A DNA stretch of 64,000 bases from Nesterenkonia pannonica (GTDB lineage Bacteria; Actinomycetota; Actinomycetes; Actinomycetales; Micrococcaceae). Where the stretch lies: NCBI RefSeq assembly GCF_019575955.1, contig NZ_CP080575.1, forward strand, positions 2,418,001 through 2,482,000. The letters run 5' to 3'. The position numbers and the translations under genes are program-made. The notes under the pieces were generated by a model that was not told where the DNA came from, ran no database searches, and worked only from the letters and a program-made list of their open reading frames with translations. Of this stretch, positions 21,045 through 29,576 are shown piece after piece; position 1 is the first letter of the stretch; the number at the start of each line of letters is the position of its first letter.

Positions 21045-21060
21045 TGAAACGTGTGTTTCA
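21045..21060. promoter_or_regulatory. Palindromic operator, copy 5 (perfect; uraH-uricase unit)
   Basis: TGAAACGTGTGTTTCA, a perfect TGAAAC-N4-GTTTCA palindrome directly upstream of the uraH start codon, at the same distance as copies 1 and 3 from their genes. Confidence 0.75.
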
Positions 21061-21121
21061 GCTATGCAACGCAGGCGCTCAGCGTGCCGCTGGGCGGCAC
21101 GTGCGCTGCCGGGTGGGCTCT

Positions 21122-21614
21122 CTAGCTGCGGAGCGACTCTTCGAGCCGCAGCAGCGCGATCTCGGCGAGCTGCTGACGCCTGACCTCGTTCTCCGTCTCG
21201 GCGTCGTGCGAGAGCCGACGCTGCAGATGTTCGAGCATCTCCTCTGAGCTGCGGCCCTTGGCGCGGATCAGGAAGATGCGGTCGAACCGTGCTTCGTACT
21301 GCCGGTTGGCTTCGATCCAGTCGATGCGGGCCTGCTCATCCGCCGTGAGCTCGCCCTGCTCCCGACGTGAGGCGGCAGCCTCGGCGTCATCTCCTGAGAC
21401 CTTCTCGCCGATGCGGGGTGGTGCGCCAGGGCGGCGTCCACCTCCTGGTCCGTCCAATCTTCTGCCAGGTCGGCGGCGGTGCGGCTCAGCTCGTCGAACG
21501 ATGCGTAGAGTAGGCGGGCCAGCAGGCCCGCTCTCCACGATGCGACAGGCGCGCACGTGCTCAGCACCTCGCCGCCTGATCGGCCGACGCGTCGTTGAAT
21601 TCGCTGAGCCTCAC
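21122..21614 (-). CDS. uraD: 2-oxo-4-hydroxy-4-carboxy-5-ureidoimidazoline (OHCU) decarboxylase
   Basis: Third step of urate breakdown, giving S-allantoin. All-helical protein of about 163 residues: ASWRAGLLARLLYASFDEL at the N-terminus, the catalytic AHHPRIGEK motif (His and Glu), and the C-terminal FLIRAKGRSSEEML block with LSHDAETE. Frame breaks near 21565 and 21425. The GTG start at 21614 gives MRLSEFNDASA, as in relatives. It is upstream of uraH on the same strand but separated from it by the operator, so uraH can be expressed from its own promoter. Confidence 0.9.
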
Positions 21615-21641
21615 GCCACCTCCTGCGGCCGCAAGGCCGGT

Positions 21642-21786
21642 TCAGTCCTGCTTGTCGTCAGCGGAATCGGGTGTGCGGCGCTGCTCTTCTTTCGGGGCAC
21701 CACCGGAATCGCGCCGGTTGCCATGCCGCCCATCGCGACGGGGCTGATGCCTTGCCGCGCTCGGGCTTCGAGCTCTTGTCAGTCAT
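21642..21786 (-). CDS. Small hypothetical protein
   Basis: Short polar peptide of roughly 48 residues, starting MTDKSSKPERGK and, after one or two frame changes, ending EEQRRTPDSADDKQD. It has no hydrophobic segment and no recognisable domain; it is rich in Lys, Arg, Asp and Pro. It lies between metX and uraD on the same strand. The reading frame is not secure, so this is a candidate gene only. Confidence 0.35.
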
Positions 21787-21846
21787 GTGGGCCACCTTAC
21801 TTCACAGGGACGAGGGTCTCAGACCGTGCTCCGGATGGTCTCCGGG

Positions 21847-23018
21847 TCAGAGGGCGAGAGCCTCACGCAGCTCTGCGCCCAGCTGCTCGGGGCTGGTGAG
21901 GAAGCCGTCGTGGCCGATGGGCGATGAGATGACGTGGGCCCCGTCTGCGCCGGGCAGCATATCGGCCAGCTCGTGGGACTCGCTGGGGTAGTAGAGCCGG
22001 TCAGAGTCGACGGCGACGACGAAGGCGCGGGCCCGGACGCCCGCCAGTGCGGCTCTGGCGCCTCCTGCCACGGCCCACGTCGTGGCTGATGAGCGCCTCG
22101 GCCAGCGTCAGGTAGGCGTTGGGGTCGAAGCGGTCGGAGAGCTTCCGACCGTGATAGTCCATATAGGACTCCACCTGGTAGCGGCCCGCCCGCGAGAGGC
22201 TCCGCGGGGAGCCGAACGGGTCCTCCGCGCCCTGGCGGGTGCGCCCGAAGCGTTCATGCAGGTCAGGGCCGGTGCGGTAGGTGATGTGCGCGATGCGGCG
22301 TGCCAGCTGCAGCCCTGCCTCCGGACGGGGCCCGGCGTAGTAGTCGCCTCCGTGGAAGTGCCGGTCGTTGCGGATGGCAAGGACCTGCGTCTGCCCGAAG
22401 GCGATCTGCTCCGCCGTCGAGGCTGCGCCGCACGCGAAGACCCCCACCCCGTCGACCAGGTCGGGGCAGGTCGCAGCCCATTCGAGCGCCCGGGCGCCTC
22501 CCATTGAGCCCCCGATGACCGCATGCAGCCGCGACACTCCGAGCTGCTCCAGCAGGCGGCGCTCGAGATGCACAGAGTCGCGGATCGTCACAAAGGGAAA
22601 TCTGGAGCCCCACGGCACCCCGGTGCTGTCCGGTGAGCCGGGGCCGGTCGAGCCGTAGCACCCGCCGACCATCGCCGGGGCGACCACGAACCATGTGCGC
22701 GTATCGATCGGCCGACCGGGTCCCACGAGCGACTGCCACCAGCCTGCTTCCGGGTCCTGGCGCGTCGACGCCACGTGGGAGTCCCCGTGAGGGCGTGAGC
22801 GACGAGCACAGCATTGTCGCCTGCCGCGTTGAGGGTCCCCAGGTCTCGTAGGCCAGGGTCACCTCGGGCAGGTGCCCGCCGGTCTCGAAGTCGTAGGCGC
22901 CGACCTCGGCGGCGCTCAGCGCGCCGGGCCGGTGGTGGCCGTAGTCGTTGGCCAGAGGGGCAGCCGGCGATCCTGCGCCGCGGCCGGGCGCAGCGCCGGC
23001 AGAGTTCTGGGTCAGCAC
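21847..23018 (-). CDS. metX: Homoserine O-acetyltransferase
   Basis: Transfers acetyl from acetyl-CoA to homoserine for methionine synthesis. Alpha/beta-hydrolase fold; nucleophile elbow GGSMGG, catalytic Asp region VVAVDSDRLYYP and His region ISSPIGHDGFL are all present, and the N-terminal LAYETWG/LVAHALTG blocks are typical. About 390 residues. Frame breaks near 22830, 22760 and 22065. It follows, on the same strand and nine bases away, a MetY-like gene headed by a SAM-IV riboswitch, so it is presumably repressed when S-adenosylmethionine is plentiful. Confidence 0.9.
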
Positions 23019-23027
23019 ATCAACACC

Positions 23028-24154
23028 TTAGGCCAGGGCTCCCGACGCGGCGTACGCGTCATCGGCGACTGCACACGCTTCCAGCGATGCGTCGAGGTCC
23101 GCGATCAGGTCATCAGCATGCTCCAGGCCCACGAACAGCCGCACCATGCCCGGCCGAATCCCAGCGGCATCCCGCTCATGGTCGGCGAGGCGAGCGTGGG
23201 TGGAGCCTGCAGGATGGTCGGCCAGGGCACGGATGCCGCCGGTGCTCCCGCGCCGGGAGAACACCCGCAGCGCTCGCACAAGCTCTTGAGCGGCCTCGTG
23301 CTGCGCCTGCGCGCTTCGGCCTGCCCTGACCTCGAAGGCCAGCGCCGCGCCGACGCCGGCAGGCAGGTAGTCCCGGCGCGCTCCGCGCAGGGGCTGGTCT
23401 CCAGTCCGGCGTAGTAGGCACGGTGCACCCGGACGGCCCTGAAGGTGCTCGGCGATCCGCTGGGCGGTCTCATTCTGCTGGCGGACGCGCGCTGCCAGGG
23501 ATTCGAGCCCTCGGATCACCTGCTCGGCGACCACGTCGGGCAGCCGCACCTGCTGCGGGTAGCCTACCGGTGCGCGTGTGAGCTGCTCCGCGCAGCGGGC
23601 TCCACTGTGCTTAAGCGTCGACGATCACGCCTCCGGCCTGGCCGCCGCGTCCGGCGAGCAGATCGAGGCTGGTGTGCACCACAAGATCCGCGCCCTGCTC
23701 CACCGGTCTGGCCAGGAAGGGGGGGTGGCGAGGGTGTTGTCGATGATCAGTGCCGCGTCGGCCTGACGGGCGAGCTCCGAGATCTCGGCGAAGGCGAAAA
23801 CGTCGCCCCGCGGGTCGGCGATGGTCTCTCCAAGCAGCGCAGCTGTGCTGGGACTCAGGTGGGCGGCCCAGGAGGCGGCGTCGTCGGGATCTTCGACCAC
23901 CTCGGCGTCGACGCCGTAGCGGGGCAGGAGCTCGACGAAGGTCTCCGGTTCCCGGCGAACATCGATGGGGTCACCAGGACGCTGGTGCCGGGCTCGGCGA
24001 CGTGCAGCACGGCAAGTGCCAGGGCGTCGGGCCCGTGCGCGACGGCGCGCGCCTGGTGGCCGGATTCCAGCGCGGCGAGCGTCTGCTCGAGTGCGGGAGT
24101 GGGGGCGTCGGTGTCAGCGGCAGCCTGCAGCAGCCGTGTTTCGAATTCGGTCAT
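23028..24154 (-). CDS. MetY-like Cys/Met-metabolism PLP-fold protein lacking the catalytic lysine
   Basis: Homologous to O-acetylhomoserine sulfhydrylase over most of its length: ALEQTLAALESG, GTSVLVTPSMFAGN, VEDPDDAASW, GETIADPRGDVF, IIDNTLATPP and the C-terminal HPAGSTHARL with substrate-binding residues. Two core elements are missing. The N-terminal 40-50 residues with the Tyr-x-Arg phosphate-binding motif are absent (start ATG follows the riboswitch leader with a good GAGGAA site), and the PLP-lysine motif His-Ser-x-Thr-Lys reads VVHTSLDLLAGRGG, with Asp where Lys should be. Frame breaks near 23945, 23725, 23612 and 23430, none within that motif. It is either a pseudoenzyme or a decaying metY copy. 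Confidence 0.72.
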
Positions 24155-24224
24155 GAAGGTTCCTCGTGTGTCCTTTAGACCTGCTCCTGCGCAGTCTGCC
24201 GATCGAGGCAGAGCGCGCTGGAAA

Positions 24225-24345
24225 GGTCCGCGCTTGCTTACCCCGGCCTAGGGGTCGGCCAGGTCATCACCCGGGGCACCCCACCGCGAACTGGAGGGTT
24301 GCTTACCAGCAAACCGGGGTTTGACGCTGGCACTCTTGACCTTGT
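24225..24345 (-). promoter_or_regulatory. SAM-IV riboswitch
   Basis: Read on the minus strand, the leader contains the SAM-IV core in order: GGTCAAGAGTGCCAGCG, an AAACCCCGGTTT hairpin, GCTGG..GCAACCCTCC, then GCGGTGGGGTGCCCCGG and the closing GATGACC that pairs with the opening GGTC. The consensus has GCCGGC where this sequence shows GTAAGC. S-adenosylmethionine binding should shut off the downstream MetY-like and metX genes. Edges are approximate; the start codon of the first gene is about 70-100 bases further on. Confidence 0.88.
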
Positions 24346-24375
24346 CCCAAGTGTGCCGGAACCAGGCGGCGACAT

Positions 24376-26144
24376 TCAAGTGCGGTGCGCGAGGTCCATC
24401 ACGTGAGCAGCCGCAGCCTCTGCGTCGGCCAGAGTGCTCGCCGTGGTGCGCGGGTCGCCTCCGGCCTCGGCAGCGATGGCCGTGCCCCACTGGGCGGAGG
24501 ACAGCTGCAGGCCGAGGACGTGGATCGGCTGGACCTCGCCACGGTGCTCAGAAGGCGATGGGGGCTGGGGCTGACGTCGAAGCCCTTGTGCTCGGCACCT
24601 GCCAGCACGGCGGGCCGCGCTTCTCCGCTGCGCAGCAGCGTCCGGATCAAGGGCTCATCCGCCTGTCCCACACGGTTGGGCGGCATCATCGCTTCGATCA
24701 GGTGCGAGGCGGTGTGCTGCACGTCGGGCACCTGCGGGGATCGGGCTGCGAACAGCCCGGCGGAGGAGTCCACGGCGAAGATCGGGCTGGGACCGAGCAC
24801 CTCGATGAGGCCTGCCCGTACCAGGGCCGCCATCTCCTCGGTCCGCTGGACGGGGGCGCCGGACGCGAGGCCTTCGGAGAGGGGCTCGAACCACGGCTCG
24901 ATCTGCGCGGTCCGGCTGGCTTCGTCGACGAGGCCCTCCGTGAGCACCGCCTTGAGCGCGAACCGCGCAGCGTGGAGCGTCTTCACAGCAAGCTTCTCGG
25001 GGATCCCTCGGCGGCCGCCGAGGAGGCGGCGTCCTGCTCCAGCCAGTCGAGCACGGCGGCGCGGTGCTCGTCCCGGTCGGAGAATCGACGACCGTGGAAG
25101 GGGCTGCGTAGGCCCTGGGGTCGAAGGTGCCCGCCCCGCCGAAGGAGCTGTAGGTGGCCTGGACGTCGGCCATGATCAGCGGAAGCAGGTGCTCTTCGAA
25201 GTCGAGTGGTCCGTGCTGCTGGGCCAGTCCGCGCACGGCCTCTGGGCTGAAATGGGTCAGCGCCGTGCCCTCAGGCAGAAATCCCGGGGCCGTGGTCTTG
25301 GACCGGTATGGGGTTCCTCGCCGCGCACCGGCGATGAGGCGCGGCTCCTCCCGGAGGCGATGTACTCCAGCTGCTGGCCCGGAGCGGCGCCCGGGCGGGT
25401 GCGGAACCGGCCTCCCCGCCCGACGGTGACGGCGATCATGAGGTCGAAGAAGTTCAGCCCCATGCCTCGCACCAGAATGGGGGCGGCGGCTGGGAGCGCG
25501 TCCAGATCCACGTCGGTGGGGATCGCTTAACGGCTGATAGTGGAGCCCATGGCCGGACGCGGCATCGGCGAGCGCGGCCCGCATCGGGTCTGCGCTGAGG
25601 TCGGCGGGCACGTGGCCGAGGCTGAGAACGGCTGCGTCCACCGTGTCGAGGCGGTCCTGCAGCTGGAGGGTGACGGCGCGTGCTGGGGCTTCGCAGGCGA
25701 GGCTGAGGATGCGCTGGTGCACGCGGTCGACGGTGACGCTTAAGCTCCTTCGAGAGCTTCGACGACGCGGTGGTGCAGCCACGTCAGGTACTGCCCGTAT
25801 TCGCTGCGGGAGGAAACCATGTGCCGCTGCGTCTCTGACGTCGTGGTCTGCCCCGTGCTGGGTCCACCACTGCAGAAAGCTGGCCGAGCATGAGGAGGCG
25901 GCCAGCCTCTCCTGGGTTCCTGCGACGGGCGCCGCGGTGGGAAAGGCTGCCGGGGTGTTCATGAGGTAGAGGGGGACTGAGCGGGATCCCACACTCTGCC
26001 TGCCCCGTGGGGCGCAGGATCCGCCACGACGACGCGCAGGCCGCGGGCGGGCAGCCCCGTGCTCTCGACGCGGGCGAGGAGACGCTCCAGGAAGGAGGTC
26101 CCGCGGGGTCCTGCCCCGACGACGGCGATCGCGTACTCAGTCAC
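24376..26144 (-). CDS. FAD/NAD(P)-binding protein (FAD_NAD_bind_2 type)
   Basis: About 590-residue flavoprotein-like protein. The N-terminal Rossmann motif IAVVGAGPRGTSFLERLLA binds FAD; NTPAAFP and SRSEYGQYLTWLHH follow as in this family, and the middle carries PILVRGMGLNFFDLM. Frame breaks near 25970, 25740, 25528, 25320 and 24560. Two of these (GCTTAAGC at 25737, GTTAAGC at 25528) are repaired by GCCGGC, giving EGAGVTVDR and YQPAIPTDVDL. The relatives are hypothetical; a role in N-hydroxylation or other oxidation is unproven. Its stop is 31 bases from the SAM-IV element, which serves the next genes. Confidence 0.7.
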
Positions 26145-26246
26145 AGGGCACCACCTTAGTGCGGGAAGGGGCGTGCTTTGCTCCATGGGGTCACGACCGC
26201 TACCCTGGATAGGCACGGATGCCGGGAGACCGGCGCCTGATGCGAA

Positions 26247-26333
26247 GGAGGCGTGCCGGAGCGGCCGAACGGACTTCACTGCTAATGAAGGATCCCTTAA
26301 CCGGGGATCGGGGGTTCAAATCCCCCGCCTCCG
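26247..26333 (+). tRNA. tRNA-Ser (anticodon GCU)
   Basis: Class II tRNA: acceptor GGAGGCG pairs with CGCCTCC, anticodon arm CTTCA-CTGCTAA-TGAAG shows anticodon GCU, the long variable arm GATCCC/GGGGATC is typical of serine tRNAs, and the T arm is GGGGG-TTCAAAT-CCCCC. CCA is not encoded. Confidence 0.95.
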
Positions 26334-26340
26334 CTCTTCA

Positions 26341-26381
26341 CCCCGTCTGTCTGCGGCAAGCGCCCAGCCAGGCGGGGTTTT
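26341..26381 (+). terminator. Rho-independent terminator after tRNA-Ser
   Basis: CCCCGTCTG pairs with CAGGCGGGG (one mismatch) and is followed by TTTTC, eight bases after the tRNA end. Confidence 0.7.
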
Positions 26382-26385
26382 CATC

Positions 26386-27448
26386 ATGGACCGTCTCCAG
26401 TGATGGTCCTCCCGAGAACCCCACCCCGATCACCTCGTACGACTGGAGCCCTGTGCCCCTCTGAAGACTCAGGAAGACCTCGACCAGGTCAAAGGCTTTC
26501 TGCGCGCAGAAGGGATCAAGCCGGGAACGGGCAACGCGCTCATCGTCCATGAGGCCCTGAGCAGGGGGCTGAGGGTGACGGGATCACCACGGGGCAGAGC
26601 TGTCATCTCGGAGGGTGCGGGCGCCTCATTCCACTGGCGCAACGGCGTCTCGAACATCAACCATCGGCTGGCCCGGCAGATCGTTCCGCAGAAGGAGGTG
26701 GTCAGCCGCATTCTGCGCGCATCCGGCGTCAACGCTTAGCGAGAACGCAGTGTTCAGCCCCTCGGATGCGGAGCGCGCGTGGGCGTGGGCCCGCTTCGCC
26801 TCCCCTTGGTCGTCAAGCCCTTCAACGCCTCCCAGGGACGCGGTGTCCACATAGGGATAGAGACGCGGGAGAGGTTCATCGAGGCGTTCACCTCGGTCGG
26901 CGAGCAGTACGGCGAGGTTCTCGTGGAGAACTTCCTGCCCGGCACCGAGCATCGCGCCCTGGTGGTCGACAATTCGCTGGTGGCCGTGACACGCCGCGTG
27001 CCCGCCCACGTGGTCGGAGACGGCGCATCCACCGTCGAGGAGCTGATCGCTGCGAAGAACCGCCGCCGAGGCCTCATCCACAAGCCCCTCAGGACGGATG
27101 ACTCCGCCCGCGCGAATCTTCAGCAGGATGGTCTCAGTCCGGCATCAGTCCCTCCGAGGGCCAGACTGCTCATCTTCGCAGGACGAGCAACCTTCACACG
27201 GGCGGAGACGCGATCGACGCCACCGATGAGCTCCACGACGGCGAGCGCGAGTTCATCGAGAAAGCAGCACGAGCCATACCGGGTCTGCGGGTGGTAAGCT
27301 TCGACGTGCTCCTTCCCGAGGCGAGGACGACGGGGAGTAAGCGATCCTCGAGGTGAACCCGTTTCCCATGATTTCGATGCACCACTTTCCCGCCGAGGGG
27401 CAGTCGCGGGACGCCGCCGGGTCGATCGTCCGGGCGATGTTCCCGTGA
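26386..27448 (+). CDS. ATP-grasp protein related to the cyanophycin synthetase/GshAB ATP-grasp module
   Basis: About 340 residues after joining frames. The N-terminal 130 residues include GKAVISEGAGASFHWRNGVSN-like residues and a helical lid; the ATP-grasp core has PLVVKPFNASQGRGVHIG, VLVENFLPGTEHRALVV, RRVPAHVVGDGASTVEELI, NLHTGGDAIDATDEL and the metal-binding end AILEVNPFPMISMHH. These match the ATP-grasp half of cyanophycin synthetase and bifunctional GshAB, but no Mur-ligase domain follows. The product is likely a peptide-like ligation; substrates are unknown. In-frame stops at 26737 and 27331 fall in GCTTAGC and GTAAGC. The start is uncertain; ATG 26386 directly follows the tRNA terminator. 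Confidence 0.65.
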
Positions 27449-27482
27449 GGCGCTCCTTCCAGGTCGCGCTAAGCTTGGCCTG

Positions 27483-28570
27483 ATGCGAGAGGGAGCTTCC
27501 GCCGCGACGGCGCGCGCAGGCACGGACGCGCCGTAAGCCCCGGATGGACTGGATGGATGCGCTGCGCGGCGTCGCAGTGCTGCTCGTCGTTGTTCTCCAT
27601 GCCGCGGGGATTCCGCGGGCCAACGGTGCAGGCATCGAGGCCTGGACCGAGCTCAACATGTACCTCGAGCCGTTCCGGATGCCTCTGCTGATGTTCCTCT
27701 CCGGCATGCTGCTGCCCCGCTCGCTGTCGAAACCCGTATCCCACTACCTGTGGGGCAAATTCGCGGCCATCGTGTGGCCCCTGGCGCTGTGGCTGGTCAG
27801 CTTCGGCGTGCTGATCTACCACGGGGCCCCGGCGATCTCAGCTACTGGCTGAACGGCGACTACCTCTGGTTCCTGATGGCCCTGATGCTCTGCTACGCAG
27901 CCGCGCTGGCGCTGAGACCAGGCACCACGGCATCCGCCGCATGGATGCTGCCTGCCTGCGCGGCCCTCCTCGGGGCCTCATGCTCGTCGTGCGGCATGCT
28001 GAGCTGACCGATCTCCTCCTGCTCAACCGCACGCTGTACTACGGGGCGTTCTTCTTCCTCGGCGCGGCGGCCGCGCGCCTGGTGCAGCGATGGGTGGGGG
28101 CTCCCGTCGCCGTCGTGATGGTGCTGGCGGCCTACGCGGGAATCATGTCGCACCTGGCCGTCGACGACCGCACCCTCAGACTCGGCTCCCTCTACGCTGC
28201 CCCCACCGCCCTGGCCGGGATCGCCGTTGCCCTGTGGGCCGCCCCGCGCATCTGCCGCCTTCGGATGATGCCTGACGCGATCCTTGACTTCCTCACGTGG
28301 TGCGGACGGAATTCGATCGTCATCTACGTGGCCCACTTTCCCGTCATCATTCTGATCCACCGGCTCATGCGCGAGCTGGGCGCCTCCCCTCTCGCCTACG
28401 TGACCGCATGCACCGTCGGCGGACTCATCATCACTCTGCTCATCGCCGCCGCCAGGCCGTGGACCCCGTGGCTCTACGTCTTCCCCGCGCCGCGGTCGTC
28501 AGCGCACGGCTCTCCGCACGCTCCGCGGCGCGGGCCTCCGAGACCCCGCGCCCACGCTCCCCACTCGATG
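27483..28570 (+). CDS. Acyltransferase-3 family membrane protein, copy 1
   Basis: Multi-pass membrane O-acyltransferase (Acyltransf_3, about 340 residues, about ten hydrophobic segments). Diagnostic opening RMDWMDALRGVAVLLVVVLHA carries the conserved Arg and catalytic-type His; PFRMPLLMFLSGML and the Arg-Asn-Ser stretch CGRNSIVIYVAHFP near the end are typical. Frame breaks near 27535, 27840 and 27975. The C-terminus is not secure: the most natural end is a TGA overlapping the ATG of copy 2 at 28568. It probably acylates a sugar, lipid or peptide made by neighbouring genes; the donor and acceptor cannot be deduced. Confidence 0.72.
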
Positions 28571-29566
28571 ACGCGTCCGGCAGCCGACGCGCAGGCCGCT
28601 CAGGGCACCGACACCCGGATGCGCTGGATGGACATGCTGCGCGGGCTCGCCGTCCTTCTGGTGGTCGTCCTGCACGCCGCAGACATTCCGATGTCCAACG
28701 ACAGCGGGAGCCGGGAATGGTCGCACATCAACCGGTACTTCGAACCGTTCCGCATGCCGCTGCTGATGCTGCTCTCCGGCATGCTGCTTCCCGGGCGCTG
28801 TCCAAGCCCGTCTCCCACTACGCGACGGGGAAGCTCGCGGCAGTCGTGTGGCCCTGGGCCCTGTGGATGGTCGGGTACGGGGTCCTGGTGCACCACGCGG
28901 GGCCCGGCAATCCCGACTACTGGCTCACCGGGGCAGCTACCTGTGGTTCTTGGGCGTGCTGACCATGTGCTACGCCGTGGGCCTCCTCTTCAAGCGGGGC
29001 GTCTCCCACCCTCACGTGCTGCTCATCGGCGCGCCGATGCTGGGGGTGACGATGCTGACGCTGCGTCACGTCACTGACTGGGACATCACCCTCATCAACC
29101 GATTCCTCTACTACGGAGCCTTCTTCTTCCTGGGCGCGGCCCTGACTCATCTCGTCATCAGATGGGCTCGGGCGCCGTGGCCTGTGATCCTCCTGCTCGC
29201 CGCACCGGCGGCCGCACTCTCCCATCTGGGGGTCTCCGAGGTGCAGCTGAGGTTCGGCACGTTGTACTCGGCCGCCACGGCCGTCCTGGGCCTGGCCGTG
29301 CTGCTCTGGGCCGCACCCCGGCTCTACCGCTATCGCCTCCTCCCCAGCCGCTGCTGAGGCTGCTGGAGTGGTCGGGGCGGAACTCCATCGTCATCTACGT
29401 GGTGCACATGCCTGCGGTGGTCCTCACCCACCGCCTGCTGAGCGCCTCTGATCTGGAGCCCTTCGCCCACGTCGGGCTGGTCACGGCGGCAGGCTTGGGA
29501 ATCTCTCTGCTGGCAGCGCGGCTGCGCCCGTGGACGGGATGGCTCTATATGTTCCCGCGCAGGTAA
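28568..29566 (+). CDS. Acyltransferase-3 family membrane protein, copy 2 (tandem paralogue)
   Basis: Closely similar to the preceding protein throughout: RMRWMDMLRGLAVLLVVVLHA, PFRMPLLMLLSGML, LSKPVSHYATGKLAAVVWPWALW and WSGRNSIVIYVVHMP match copy 1 block by block. About 330 residues, ten predicted membrane segments. Start ATG 28568 gives MTRPAADAQAAQG before the conserved domain. Frame breaks near 28795, 28935 and 29350. It ends FPRR ten bases before dnaX. The tandem arrangement with conserved spacing points to local duplication followed by moderate divergence. Confidence 0.75.
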
Positions 29567-29576
29567 GGTCTTCGTC

